64,000 nucleotides of DNA from positions 1-64,000 of the forward strand of contig JADZAQ010000082.1 of assembly GCA_020852555.1 (NCBI GenBank), in the 5' to 3' direction. Under the pieces are notes generated by a model. It worked only from the letters and a program-made list of their open reading frames with translations, had not been told where the DNA came from and made no database searches. A program made the position numbers and the translations under genes. The number at the start of each line of letters is the position of its first letter. Within the stretch, counting starts at the first letter, position 1. This document shows positions 10,829-18,440 of this stretch, piece by piece. This stretch comes from Burkholderiales bacterium (lineage in GTDB: Bacteria; Pseudomonadota; Gammaproteobacteria; Burkholderiales; Casimicrobiaceae).

Positions 10829-11932
10829 ATGGGTCGCGAGCTCTTTGCCGGCGTGATGTCCGGCACCAGTCTCGACGGCATCGATGCCGTACTCGCCGAC
10901 CTCGCACCGGCCATCGTCACCGCGCGCATTCTGGCGTCGGTGCACGTCGATTTTCCCGCCGAACTGCGCCGTGAGCTCTTCGCCTTGCAGGTGTCGGGAC
11001 CCGACGAGCTCGTGCGCGCGGCGCGCGCGGCGCAGCGTCTCGCCGAGCTGTATGCGCAGGCGCTGCGCCGCGTGTGCGTTGCCGCCGGGGTGCCGGTGCA
11101 TGACGTGATCGCCGCCGGCGTCCACGGCCAGACGGTGCGCCATCGCCCGCGCGAAGGCTGGACCGCCCAGCTCAACAGTCCCGCGCGGGTCGCCGAACTC
11201 ACGTCGATGACGGTCGTCGCCGACTTTCGAATGCGCGACATCGCCGCCGGTGGCCAGGGGGCGCCGCTCGTTCCGGCCTTCCACGCCGCGGTCTTCCGGC
11301 ACCCCGAGCGGCATCGCGTCGTCGCCAATCTCGGCGGGATCGCCAACGTCACCGACCTGCCCCCGAGTGGCGCCGTGCGCGGCTTCGACACCGGCCCCGG
11401 CAACGTGTTGCTCGACCTGTGGCAGGCGCGCAGCTGCGGTGCGCCGTTCGATGCCGGCGGCCGCTTCGCCGCCTCCGGCGCCGTCGATGCGGCGCTCCTC
11501 GCCGCGCTATTGGCCGAGCCCTACCTCGCGCTGCCACCGCCGAAGAGCACTGGGCGCGATCTGTTCGATGCCGCCTGGCTCGACGCCGTCCTGGGCCGGA
11601 CCGCGCGCGCTCCGGCCGACGTGCAGGCCACGCTCGCCGCGTTCACCGCCGCCTCGCTCGCTGCCGCGATCCGCGAGCACTGCGTCGGCGCGCAGGACCT
11701 GCTCCTGTGCGGCGGCGGCGTGCGCAATGGCGATCTCGTGGCGCGCATCCGCACCGAGCTCCCCGCGCTGCGGGTGGCGACCACCGATGCGTTCGGGGTG
11801 GCGAGCGAGCACGTCGAGGCGCTCGCCTTCGCCTGGCTGGCGCGCGAAACGATCGCCGGACGCCCCGGCAACCTGCCTGCGGTTACCGGCGCGGCCGGAC
11901 CACGGATACTGGGGGCGATCTATCCCCGCTGA
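10829..11932 (+). CDS. anmK: Anhydro-N-acetylmuramic acid kinase
   Basis: Peptidoglycan-recycling kinase that opens and phosphorylates 1,6-anhydro-MurNAc to MurNAc-6-phosphate in the cytoplasm. The 367-residue length matches the family. Motifs are the phosphate loop GVMSGTSLDGID at the N-terminus, GVHGQTVRH, the NLGGIANVT strand with FDTGPGN, and LLCGGGVRN. It starts 62 bases after the M23 endopeptidase gene on the same strand, so one gene product releases wall fragments and the other helps recover them. The ATG at 10829 was chosen because it opens the conserved GVMSGTS block. Confidence 0.95.
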   Translation: MGRELFAGVMSGTSLDGIDAVLADLAPAIVTARILASVHVDFPAELRRELFALQVSGPDELVRAARAAQRLAELYAQALRRVCVAAGVPVHDVIAAGVHGQTVRHRPREGWTAQLNSPARVAELTSMTVVADFRMRDIAAGGQGAPLVPAFHAAVFRHPERHRVVANLGGIANVTDLPPSGAVRGFDTGPGNVLLDLWQARSCGAPFDAGGRFAASGAVDAALLAALLAEPYLALPPPKSTGRDLFDAAWLDAVLGRTARAPADVQATLAAFTAASLAAAIREHCVGAQDLLLCGGGVRNGDLVARIRTELPALRVATTDAFGVASEHVEALAFAWLARETIAGRPGNLPAVTGAAGPRILGAIYPR

Positions 11933-11939
11933 GGCGGGG
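11924..11939. terminator. Hairpin over the anmK stop codon
   Basis: CCCCGC (11924-11929) and GCGGGG (11934-11939) form a perfect 6-base stem around TGAG, which includes the anmK stop codon, between convergent anmK and erpA. No T tract follows on either strand, so a terminator role is only suggestive. Confidence 0.35.
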
Positions 11940-11950
11940 CCGAAGAATCG

Positions 11951-12301
11951 TCAGGCCGAGAAGCTCGACCCGCAACCGCAGGTCGTATTGGCATTCGGGT
12001 TCTTGATGACGAACTGCGCGCCCTCGAGGTCTTCCTGATAGTCGATCTCGGCGCCGACGAGGTACTGGTAGCTCATGGGATCGATGAGCAGCGTCACCCC
12101 ATCCTTCACCATCGCGGTGTCATCCTCGTTGGTCACCTCGTCGAAGGTGAAGCCGTACTGGAACCCCGAGCAGCCGCCACCGGAGACGAACACGCGCAGC
12201 TTGAGCTCGGGGTTGCCTTCTTCGGTGATCAGGTTCTTGACCTTTGCCGCAGCGGCATCGGTGAAGACGAGCGGGGCGGGAACTTCGTTCATGGCGTTCA
12301 T
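11951..12301 (-). CDS. erpA: Iron-sulfur cluster insertion protein ErpA
   Basis: A-type carrier that delivers iron-sulfur clusters to apoproteins, known in other bacteria to be needed for isoprenoid-pathway enzymes and respiratory complexes. The 116-residue protein has the three family cysteines, Cys44 in [10 protein letters not shown] and Cys108/Cys110 in the C-terminal [10 protein letters not shown]. The ATG at 12301 has GGAG 6 bases upstream. It is the last gene of the argC-DUF6776-bactofilin-erpA run, 75 bases after bactofilin. Confidence 0.97.
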   Translation of the reverse strand: MNAMNEVPAPLVFTDAAAAKVKNLITEEGNPELKLRVFVSGGGCSGFQYGFTFDEVTNEDDTAMVKDGVTLLIDPMSYQYLVGAEIDYQEDLEGAQFVIKNPNANTTCGCGSSFSA

Positions 12302-12376
12302 CGTGGACTCCGAGGGCGACGCACCGGGCGCCGCGTGGGTGGCAATGATGCCGCGTTGCCGCGGTCACGTAAATCG

Positions 12377-12787
12377 CTACGGTTCACCCGCGACCCGTTT
12401 CAATTCGACCACGCTGGCGCCACCGGGTTCGCTGTGCTTCAGCTTGCCGTGGACGACAGCGCCCAGGTGCATCTCGAGCGTTCGGTACTCGATGTCGCCG
12501 GTGACCTTGGCTTTGGGCTGCAACTCCAGGTAGTCGTTGGCCGTGACGGGCCCGGTGACCACGCCGTTGATCACCACGTGCGACACGTCGATCTCGCCGT
12601 CGATGCGTGCGCTCTCGCTGACCACCAGCGTGCCTGCAGCACCATCGACGGTCGCGATATTGCCGCGTACCGCCCCGTCGATGCGCAGTCCGCCGGAGAA
12701 GGTCACGTCGCCCGACACCGTCGTTCCCGCGCCGATGAGGCAGTCGATCCGCTTCTGTGGCGGCGCATGCTTCTTCTTCTCGAACAT
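12377..12787 (-). CDS. Bactofilin
   Basis: A 136-residue polymer-forming cytoskeletal protein. After a basic, disordered N-terminus of about 12 residues (FEKKKHAPPQKR), a single beta-helix domain runs through repeated glycine/valine strands such as GDVTFSGGLRIDGAVRGNI and ARIDGEIDVSHVVINGVV, ending in a short polar tail. Bactofilins assemble membrane-associated filaments and in several bacteria position M23-type wall hydrolases; one is encoded about 1.6 kb away. The ribosome binding site AGGAG is 6 bases from the ATG. It is followed by erpA and preceded, 9 bases apart, by DUF6776. Confidence 0.94.
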   Translation of the reverse strand: MFEKKKHAPPQKRIDCLIGAGTTVSGDVTFSGGLRIDGAVRGNIATVDGAAGTLVVSESARIDGEIDVSHVVINGVVTGPVTANDYLELQPKAKVTGDIEYRTLEMHLGAVVHGKLKHSEPGGASVVELKRVAGEP

Positions 12788-12796
12788 GGCGTTCTC

Positions 12797-13558
12797 CTAA
12801 CCGAGCCGCAAGGTCCGGGTGGCACGTGGCGCGGCTTGCCCGGATTCGTAGGCGCGCACGACCAAGGTCATCACCCGGGACCCCGGCGGAACCTGGAATT
12901 GCCCTTCGATGCGCTGATAATACTTGAACTTGAGAGTGAGCGCGGGCGCCTGCTCGGGCCGATCGGTCGGGATTTCGACGGCGTGCGCCGGCGCTTGCCC
13001 ATCCGCGTCACCCCCGGCGAGCGCCGCACGCAGGACGATCCTCCCGGCGAACTCTTCCTTGGGATTGCCGCCGCGCACGACGATGAAGCTGTAGCGCCAG
13101 GTGTTGTCGCCATCGGGCTCGAGCGTCAGCCGCTGGATGGTGAGTGCCTCGCCCTTGTTGGCGTCGGCGACGAGCCGCTGCAGGAACGCGAGCTCTTCCT
13201 TCGCTTGCGCGGCGTCGCCGGAGAGTTCGGTCACCTGGCGCGAGAGCGCCTCCTGCGATCCCTTGCTCATGGCGAGCTCGGACTCGAGCGTCGCGTTGCG
13301 CGCGCGCAGTTGCGCGACCTCGGCCCGGTAACGGTCGACGTCGGCGGTGAGCGTGGTGAGCTGGCCCTCCACCTGCGTGCGGTTGAAGCCGCCGAAGATC
13401 TGTCCGAAGTCGAAGCCCCACCACCACATGCCGCCGACGACCCCGACCAGTGCGGCAGCGAGCACGCTGCGGCTCCACCAGGGCAAGCGCGTCCGCACCG
13501 CCATCCGCGGCGCCGCGATGCCAAATTGGCGCCTGACCCGACGCCACCACGACGTCAT
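12797..13558 (-). CDS. DUF6776-like membrane protein with coiled coil
   Basis: A 253-residue protein of unknown function. A basic N-terminus precedes one transmembrane helix at about residues 28-48 (rich in Trp and Gly). A predicted coiled coil follows at about 60-130 with heptad-like Leu/Ala/Glu (LTTLTADVDRYRAEVAQL). The C-terminal beta-rich domain contains FKYYQRIEGQFQVP. This resembles proteins found next to bactofilin in betaproteobacteria and named DUF6776; I rely on that context rather than on a decisive motif. A single-pass protein with a periplasmic or cytoplasmic coiled coil could be a bactofilin partner, which is inference. The gene is 9 bases before bactofilin and 19 bases after argC. 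Confidence 0.8.
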   Translation of the reverse strand: MTSWWRRVRRQFGIAAPRMAVRTRLPWWSRSVLAAALVGVVGGMWWWGFDFGQIFGGFNRTQVEGQLTTLTADVDRYRAEVAQLRARNATLESELAMSKGSQEALSRQVTELSGDAAQAKEELAFLQRLVADANKGEALTIQRLTLEPDGDNTWRYSFIVVRGGNPKEEFAGRIVLRAALAGGDADGQAPAHAVEIPTDRPEQAPALTLKFKYYQRIEGQFQVPPGSRVMTLVVRAYESGQAAPRATRTLRLG

Positions 13559-13577
13559 CGGCGGGAGGCTCCGTCGC

Positions 13578-14612
13578 CTACGGCAAGACCGGCGCCGTGG
13601 TGAGCCCGGCGGTCTCGGGTAGGCCGAACATCAGATTCATGTTCTGCACCGCCTGGCCCGCGGCGCCCTTGACGAGGTTGTCCTCGACCACGAGGACGGT
13701 GACCGTGTCGCCGTTGCCGGGGCGGTGCACGGCGAGGCGGGCGACGTTCGACGCGCGCACGCTGCGCGTATCGGGGGTCGAGCCCGGCGGCATCACGTCG
13801 ACGAACGGCTCGCCGGCGTAACGCGCCGCGAAGAGCGCCTGCAAGTCGACGTCGGTGCGCGTGAGGCGCGCGTAGAGCGTCGAATGGATGCCGCGGATCA
13901 TCGGCAGCAGATGCGGCGTGAAGACGAGCTCGACCGGCGTCTTGCTGTGCCGGACGAGCTCCTGCACGGTCTCGGGATGATGCCGGTGCCCGGCCATGCC
14001 GTACGCCTTGAAGTTGTCCGAGGCCTCGGCGAGCAGCAGGCCCACCTCCGCCTTGCGGCCGGCGCCGGACGCCCCCGACTTGCAGTCGGCGATGAGGTGG
14101 CGCGCATCGACGATACCGGCCTCGAGCAGCGGGACGAAGCCCAACTGGATCGACGTCGGATAGCACCCTGGATTGCCGACGATCCGGGCTTTCCTGATCG
14201 CGTCGCGATGAAACTCGGGCAGGCCGTACACCGCTTCGGCGAGCAGGTCGGGGCACGCGTGCGGCAGCTTGTACCACTGCTCGAAGAGCGCCGGATCCTT
14301 GATGCGGAAGTCGGCGGCCAGGTCGATGATCTTGACGCCGGCGGCGACCAGCGCGCGCGCCTGCGCCATCGCGACGCCGTGCGGCGTGGCGAAGAAGACG
14401 ACGTCGCAAGCGGTGAGGTCGGTGGCGTCGGGGGCGGTGAAGGCGAGCCGGTCGTACTTGCCGCGCAGGCTCGCGAACATATCGATGACGCGGGTGCCGG
14501 CATCGCCGCGCGAAGTGATCGCGCGCACGTCGGCCGCCGGATGCGACGCGAGGATGCGCAGGAGCTCGACGCCGGTGTAGCCGGTGCCGCCGACGATGCC
14601 GATCTTGACCAT
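13578..14612 (-). CDS. argC: N-acetyl-gamma-glutamyl-phosphate reductase
   Basis: Third step of arginine synthesis, reducing N-acetylglutamyl phosphate to the semialdehyde with NADPH. The 344-residue protein begins with the nucleotide motif [16 protein letters not shown] and carries the catalytic Cys150 in GNPGCYPTS. The start at ATG 14612 was chosen from the family N-terminus and a GAGGCG site; an upstream reading adds 51 out-of-family residues. It is the first gene of the argC-DUF6776-bactofilin-erpA run, immediately after the rplM-rpsI terminator. argH, the last arginine gene, is 4 kb away. Confidence 0.97.
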   Translation of the reverse strand: MVKIGIVGGTGYTGVELLRILASHPAADVRAITSRGDAGTRVIDMFASLRGKYDRLAFTAPDATDLTACDVVFFATPHGVAMAQARALVAAGVKIIDLAADFRIKDPALFEQWYKLPHACPDLLAEAVYGLPEFHRDAIRKARIVGNPGCYPTSIQLGFVPLLEAGIVDARHLIADCKSGASGAGRKAEVGLLLAEASDNFKAYGMAGHRHHPETVQELVRHSKTPVELVFTPHLLPMIRGIHSTLYARLTRTDVDLQALFAARYAGEPFVDVMPPGSTPDTRSVRASNVARLAVHRPGNGDTVTVLVVEDNLVKGAAGQAVQNMNLMFGLPETAGLTTAPVLP

Positions 14613-14640
14613 CGTGTTCGCCTCGTACGAGTGGGCAACA

Positions 14641-14649
14641 ATTCTAGCA
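14641..14649 (-). promoter_or_regulatory. Extended -10 element upstream of argC
   Basis: On the minus strand TGC precedes TAGAAT (14649-14641), the pattern of an extended -10 that can work with a weak -35; none is obvious here. The predicted start is about 20-25 bases before the argC ATG. No ARG-box palindrome is recognisable. Confidence 0.45.
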
Positions 14650-14762
14650 GCCGGTCGGGCTTCGCCCGTGGCGCCCGGCGGCGATGCCATCACGGGCACG
14701 CCGCAACGCGTCCGCGCGTCGACTCCGCCCCGCGAACGCGGCGCGCCGCTTCCGAGCAGCAC

Positions 14763-14791
14763 CAAACGAAAAGGGCCGCGGACGGCGGCCC
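14763..14791 (-). terminator. Rho-independent terminator of rplM-rpsI
   Basis: On the minus strand a perfect 7-base stem, GGGCCGC (14791-14785) with GCGGCCC (14779-14773) and a 5-base loop, is followed by TTTTCGTTT. It lies 22 bases past the rpsI stop and separates the ribosomal operon from argC. Confidence 0.85.
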
Positions 14792-14813
14792 CATCGCGAG
14801 CAGGGTGCGCGGA

Positions 14814-15206
14814 TCAGCGCTTGCTGAACTGCTTGCGTCGCCGCGCCTTGTGGAGACCGACCTTCTTGCGCTCGACTTCGCGCGCGTCGCGGGTCACCAG
14901 TCCCGCCTTCGACAGCGTGGGCTTCAACTGCGCGTCGTAATCGATGAGCGCGCGGGTGATGCCGTGGCGCACCGCGCCCGCCTGACCCGATTCGCCGCCC
15001 CCGATGACGTTGACCATGATGTCGAACGTCGTCTGATGATTGGTGAGGACGAGCGGCTGGCGTACGACCATGCGTCCCGTCTCGCGCGTGAAGAATTCGT
15101 CGACGGGCTTTTCGTTCACGACGATCCTGCCCGAGCCGGACTTGATGAACACGCGGGCGACCGACGTCTTGCGCCGACCCGTACCGTAGTAGTAGTTGCC
15201 GATCAT
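14814..15206 (-). CDS. rpsI: Small ribosomal subunit protein uS9
   Basis: The 130-residue protein of the 30S subunit has the conserved N-terminal [13 protein letters not shown], a central [14 protein letters not shown], and a C-terminal basic tail ending [11 protein letters not shown] that reaches toward the P-site tRNA. Length matches S9. It follows rplM by 25 bases in the classic L13-S9 operon and ends at a strong terminator. Confidence 0.99.
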   Translation of the reverse strand: MIGNYYYGTGRRKTSVARVFIKSGSGRIVVNEKPVDEFFTRETGRMVVRQPLVLTNHQTTFDIMVNVIGGGESGQAGAVRHGITRALIDYDAQLKPTLSKAGLVTRDAREVERKKVGLHKARRRKQFSKR

Positions 15207-15231
15207 GGTGATGTCTCGCGGGGTGGCCAGG

Positions 15232-15666
15232 TCACTTGACCGGGTCGAGTGCCTTGGGTTGCTGCGCGGTGTGCGGATGCGCCGGTCCCGCGTAGCACTT
15301 GAGCTTCTTCAGCATCGCATAGCCGAGCGGACCCTTGGGGAGCATGCCGCGCACGGCCGTTTCCAGCGCGCGTCCGGGGAAGCGGGACTGCATCTTGGCG
15401 AAGCTGGTCGTCGTGATCCCGCCCGGATACCCCGAGTGGCGATGATAGAGCTTGTCCTCGGCCTTGGCGCCGGTGACGCGCAGCTTTTCGACGTTGGTGA
15501 CGACGATGAAGTCGCCGGTGTCCACGTGCGGGGTGTAGATCGCCTTGTGCTTGCCGCGCAGGCGCAGCGCGATCTGGCTCGCGAGGCGGCCCAATACCTG
15601 GTCGGTCGCGTCGACGACGTACCAGTCCCGCACGACGTCGGCGGGCTTGGCGGAGAAGGTCTTCAT
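15232..15666 (-). CDS. rplM: Large ribosomal subunit protein uL13
   Basis: The 144-residue early-assembly protein of the 50S subunit. It starts MKTFSAKP, then [32 protein letters not shown] and the family signature [20 protein letters not shown]. The ATG at 15666 is the usual start; the longer reading to 15858 adds a segment rich in Arg with no family support. In other bacteria the L13 leader can be a control site. Here the leader is about 113 bases and contains GC-rich complementary stretches, but no known motif that I can recognise. Confidence 0.99.
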   Translation of the reverse strand: MKTFSAKPADVVRDWYVVDATDQVLGRLASQIALRLRGKHKAIYTPHVDTGDFIVVTNVEKLRVTGAKAEDKLYHRHSGYPGGITTTSFAKMQSRFPGRALETAVRGMLPKGPLGYAMLKKLKCYAGPAHPHTAQQPKALDPVK

Positions 15667-15785
15667 GGTTCGATCGATCTTGTGGGTGGTGTCGCCGCCG
15701 CGGCGGAGGTGACGGACGTACGGCTCCGCCGGGTTCGCCGCCACTGGGCGTCGAAGGCGGTGCGCCGAATCGCGCAAAGTCGATG

Positions 15786-15815
15786 ATTGTAATATCCGCA
15801 CCCGACGCCGGTCAA
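15786..15815 (-). promoter_or_regulatory. Sigma-70 promoter of rplM-rpsI
   Basis: On the minus strand TTGACC (15815-15810) and TACAAT (15791-15786) are 18 bases apart; each matches consensus in five of six bases. Predicted start is near 15779, leaving a leader of about 113 bases. The nearest upstream terminator (15874-15908) lies beyond this promoter. Confidence 0.8.
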
Positions 15816-15873
15816 GGGCGCTGCCCGACCGCAGCGCCGCGCGAGACGAGATGACCACTGCCCCGCCGCGGAC

Positions 15874-15908
15874 AAAAAAAGAGGGCGGAGTCCGTAGACC
15901 TCGCCCTC
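15874..15908 (-). terminator. Rho-independent terminator with no annotated gene before it
   Basis: Reading the minus strand, GAGGGCG (15908-15902) pairs with CGCCCTC (15887-15881), followed directly by seven T residues (15880-15874). Quality is as good as the rpsI terminator. No protein gene on this strand ends nearby: the next minus-strand gene ends at 16581 and the plus-strand osmC lies between. It must therefore serve an unannotated RNA, or be an orphan. Confidence 0.78.
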
Positions 15909-15983
15909 GAGGATTCCACCATAGGAGGAGAATGGAGGAATGGGTCCGCGGTGCTGATGGAGGAGTACGGCGAAGCCGCGAAC
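15874..15983 (-). ncRNA. Candidate small RNA with anti-Shine-Dalgarno motifs
   Basis: The 455-base gap between rplM and osmC holds what looks like a small-RNA gene on the minus strand. It begins with a short stem CGGC-TTC-GCCG (15978-15968). A pyrimidine-rich, probably single-stranded stretch with three CCTCC motifs follows (complements of GGAGGAG 15959-15965, GGAGGA 15934-15939 and AGGAGGAG 15923-15930), then the terminator at 15908-15874. CCUCC motifs are complementary to ribosome binding sites and occur in known trans-acting RNAs. The 5' end near 15983 rests on a modest promoter. The alternative is that the plus strand is the functional one, with three AGGAG runs before tiny reading frames. 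Confidence 0.4.
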
Positions 15984-15989
15984 GTGCGA

Positions 15990-16018
15990 ATCATCGCATA
16001 TTGCGCCGCACAATGCAA
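15990..16018 (-). promoter_or_regulatory. Candidate promoter for the small RNA
   Basis: On the minus strand TTGCAT (16018-16013) and GATGAT (15995-15990) are 17 bases apart, and TGC directly precedes the -10, as in extended -10 promoters. The predicted start is near 15983. Both hexamers are only moderate matches. Confidence 0.35.
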
Positions 16019-16121
16019 CTGGCATATGTGGCGCCGCAGCAAATGAATCGCGGCGTGCTGGCGGCACTTGGAGTGTGGGCGCTCACTATATCCAAACATC
16101 ACTCGTTACGCGGAGATCGGT

Positions 16122-16568
16122 ATGAAGACACGGGTCAAATGGCTGGAGGGGGCGAGCTTCGTCGGCGAATCCGGCAGTGGGCACACCGTGGTGCTCGACG
16201 GCGCTCCCGAGAACGGCGGGCGCAACACCGGCATGCGGCCGATGGAGATGCTGCTGACCGGCGCTGCGGCGTGCACCGCGTACGACGTGGTGACGATCCT
16301 GCGCAAGGGGCGTCAGCCGGTCGAGGACGTGGTGGTGACGATCGAGGGCACCCGCGCCGCCGCGAGCCCGCGGGTCTTTACTGCACTGCACTATGTTTAT
16401 CGGGTCGCCGGCCATGGCCTCGACCGGCGGGCCGTCGAACGCGCGGTCGAATTGTCGAAGGAGAAGTACTGCTCGGCGACGATCATGCTCGGCAAGACCG
16501 CGACCATCACCTACGAGGTCGAACTCGTCGACGGTACGCGCATCCCGGCGCCCGCTGCGCCGACCTGA
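16122..16568 (+). CDS. OsmC/Ohr family protein, YhfA-like
   Basis: A 148-residue OsmC-superfamily protein. Members reduce organic or lipid hydroperoxides through two cysteines. Here Cys51 in LLTGAAACTAYDVV and Cys117 in SKEKYCSATIML fit the pair, and the stretch GMRPMEMLLTG is typical of the YhfA-type subgroup, whose substrate is poorly known. The ATG at 16122 has GGAG 6 bases upstream; a reading from 16068 adds 18 residues without support. It is a single gene, convergent with the PCu(A)C-like gene, and has no clear promoter in the preceding gap. Confidence 0.9.
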   Translation: MKTRVKWLEGASFVGESGSGHTVVLDGAPENGGRNTGMRPMEMLLTGAAACTAYDVVTILRKGRQPVEDVVVTIEGTRAAASPRVFTALHYVYRVAGHGLDRRAVERAVELSKEKYCSATIMLGKTATITYEVELVDGTRIPAPAAPT

Positions 16569-16580
16569 GGCCGCGAGCGG

Positions 16581-17108
16581 TTAGCGGGTGGGTGAGGTGG
16601 CGGCGCCGGATCCGGGCGCCGGCTGCGGCAGCAGGAGCCCGCGTACGCTGACCTCCACGAGAACCGCGTCGAGGCGGCCCACCGCGTCGCGGAATTCGAG
16701 CACGAGCGGCACCGCCTCGCCGTTGCGCACGTCGCGCCGGAGGTCGACGAGCCGCAGATGATCGCCGCGGTAGGCGAGACGGGTGCTCGTGCGTGCGGGA
16801 ACGCGGTAAGTGGAAACCACGCGCTCGGTGGCCGCATCGCCGATCGTCGTCGTGCGCACGATGTCGACGCGCGTCGCCGCAGGCGTGGTGGCGTGCACCA
16901 GATCCACGTCGGTGTCGCTTTCGATGTCGACGTACGCGCGCGCGGCTGCGGCGCCGGCCGGAGCGGGACGCATCCAGGCGTGACGCAGGACGATCTCCGC
17001 CGCCTGGGCGCAGGCGAGCGACGACAACACCGCGGCCAGAGCGCAGGCGACCGACGCTGCGCTGCGCCGCCGTGCGGTGACTTCCGCCCCGCGCCTGGTA
17101 GTGGCCAT
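16581..17108 (-). CDS. PCu(A)C-like (DUF461) periplasmic protein lacking copper ligands
   Basis: A 175-residue secreted protein with a signal peptide (about residues 1-39, Ala-rich, cleavage near CAQAA). Its body matches the copper chaperone PCu(A)C fold: HAWMRPAPAGAAAARAYV, a central AATRVDIVRTT, and the C-terminal LRLVDLRRDVRNGEAVPLVLEF. In functional members the central strand reads like RVELHEM and a downstream Met-rich HxM pair binds Cu(I). Here the His and Met positions are Val, Arg and Thr, so copper delivery to cytochrome oxidase is doubtful. The start at 17108 lacks a good ribosome binding site. It lies 37 bases after the dehydrogenase gene. Confidence 0.75.
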   Translation of the reverse strand: MATTRRGAEVTARRRSAASVACALAAVLSSLACAQAAEIVLRHAWMRPAPAGAAAARAYVDIESDTDVDLVHATTPAATRVDIVRTTTIGDAATERVVSTYRVPARTSTRLAYRGDHLRLVDLRRDVRNGEAVPLVLEFRDAVGRLDAVLVEVSVRGLLLPQPAPGSGAATSPTR

Positions 17109-17145
17109 CAGCGGCGGAGTAGCGCCGTCGTCGATATGCCGCTCG

Positions 17146-18012
17146 TCACGGGTGATTGAGGAGGCGCACGAGGCTCGACGTATCCCAGCGCCCGCCGCCA
17201 CGTGCCTGCACTTCGGCGTAGTACTGGTCGACCAGCGCCGTGACCGGGAGCATGGCCCCGTTGCGCCGCGCTTCGGCGAGGCAGATTGCGAGATCCTTGC
17301 GCATCCAGTCGACCGCGAAGCCGAAGTCGAACTTGTCCTCGACCATCGTCTTGCCGCGGTTCTCCATCTGCCACGATTGCGCAGCGCCCTTGCTGATCAC
17401 GTCGAGCACGCGCAACGGATCGAGTCCGGCGCGCATCGCGAAGTGGACGCCTTCGGACAATCCCTGCACGAGCCCGGCGATGCAGATCTGATTGACCATC
17501 TTGGTGAGCTGGCCCGCACCCGCGTCGCCCATGTGCGTGACCGCACGGGCGTAGATGGCGAGGGTCGCTTCGCACTTCGCGTAGATCGCCTCGTCACCGC
17601 CGACCATGATCGTCAGCTTGCCGTTCTCCGCCCCCGCCTGGCCCCCGGAGACCGGCGCGTCGAGGAAGCCCAGGCCGCGCTCCCGCGCCGCCGCGTGGAG
17701 CTCGCGCGCGACCTCGGCGGAGGCCGTGGTGTGGTCGACGAGGATCGCGCCTTTCGCCATGCCCGACAGCGCGCCGTCATTGCCAAGCGCGACCATGCGC
17801 ACGTCGTCGTCGTTGCCGACGCACATCATCACGATCTCGGCGTCGCGCGCCGCCGCCGCGGGAGTCGGTGCACCGCGCCCGCCGTGGCTGGCGACCCACT
17901 GCGCCGCCTTGGCCGGCGAGCGGTTGTAGACGGTCACGTCGTGCCCGGCGCGGGCGAGGTGTCCGGCCATGGGATAACCCATGACGCCCAGACCAAGAAA
18001 GGCGAGCTTCAT
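17146..18012 (-). CDS. 3-hydroxyisobutyrate dehydrogenase-like NAD(P) oxidoreductase
   Basis: A 288-residue beta-hydroxyacid dehydrogenase. The N-terminal Rossmann motif FLGLGVMGYPMAGHL matches the family signature, followed by DAPVSGGQAGAENGKLTIMVGG in the catalytic region and the active-site Lys in GQLTKMVNQI. The C-terminal all-helical domain contains FAVDWMRKDLAICL. Members act on 3-hydroxyisobutyrate, tartronate semialdehyde or glyoxylate and related substrates; which one applies here is not readable. GGAGG lies just before the ATG, and its start overlaps the SemiSWEET stop by 4 bases (ATGA). Confidence 0.9.
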   Translation of the reverse strand: MKLAFLGLGVMGYPMAGHLARAGHDVTVYNRSPAKAAQWVASHGGRGAPTPAAAARDAEIVMMCVGNDDDVRMVALGNDGALSGMAKGAILVDHTTASAEVARELHAAARERGLGFLDAPVSGGQAGAENGKLTIMVGGDEAIYAKCEATLAIYARAVTHMGDAGAGQLTKMVNQICIAGLVQGLSEGVHFAMRAGLDPLRVLDVISKGAAQSWQMENRGKTMVEDKFDFGFAVDWMRKDLAICLAEARRNGAMLPVTALVDQYYAEVQARGGGRWDTSSLVRLLNHP

Positions 18013-18347
18013 CGTTCCTCCGTTCGTGTTGCATGCAAAGGCTGCGCAGCGGCGTGGCTGCGCTCACGGCGCCGCCGCGGGGGATCGCAGTGCACCCGAC
18101 CGTAGCGCCATTTCAGCGCGAAGATCCAAAGCTGCAGGACGAGCGTGACCACGTTGGTGGCCATGAGCGGCAGCGAGTTGAGGCGCACGCCGTACCACAG
18201 CCACAGCGCGGAGGCGAGCGAGAGGATCCCGAACAGCAGCCACGACACGTCGTGCGCGCTGCGCGTGCGCAGGATGCGCAATACCTGCGGGACGAAGGCG
18301 ATCGTGGTCAGCACGCCCGCGACGATACCCAGCGGATCGGCTTCCAC
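18009..18347 (-). CDS. SemiSWEET-type sugar transporter
   Basis: A 112-residue membrane protein with three helices (about residues 5-25, 35-55 and 62-82), the size of a SemiSWEET half-transporter that dimerises to pass sugars. The PQ signature is visible in TTIAFVPQVLRI at the end of helix 1, followed by the short RTRSAHDVSWLLF linker. The C-terminal 25 residues are strongly basic, which is unusual. I chose a GTG at 18347, 8 bases after GGAG and just before the first helix. It overlaps the dehydrogenase start by 4 bases, which suggests an operon with argH upstream. Confidence 0.82.
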   Translation of the reverse strand: MEADPLGIVAGVLTTIAFVPQVLRILRTRSAHDVSWLLFGILSLASALWLWYGVRLNSLPLMATNVVTLVLQLWIFALKWRYGRVHCDPPRRRRERSHAAAQPLHATRTEER

Positions 18348-18440
18348 GTCAGGCGCTCCGCCGCGCGACGTACGACACCAGCCGCCGCCGGCGTCCCCCT
18401 CGACCGGCGACAAGCGATGCGCGCGTGGCGAGGTCTGCCA

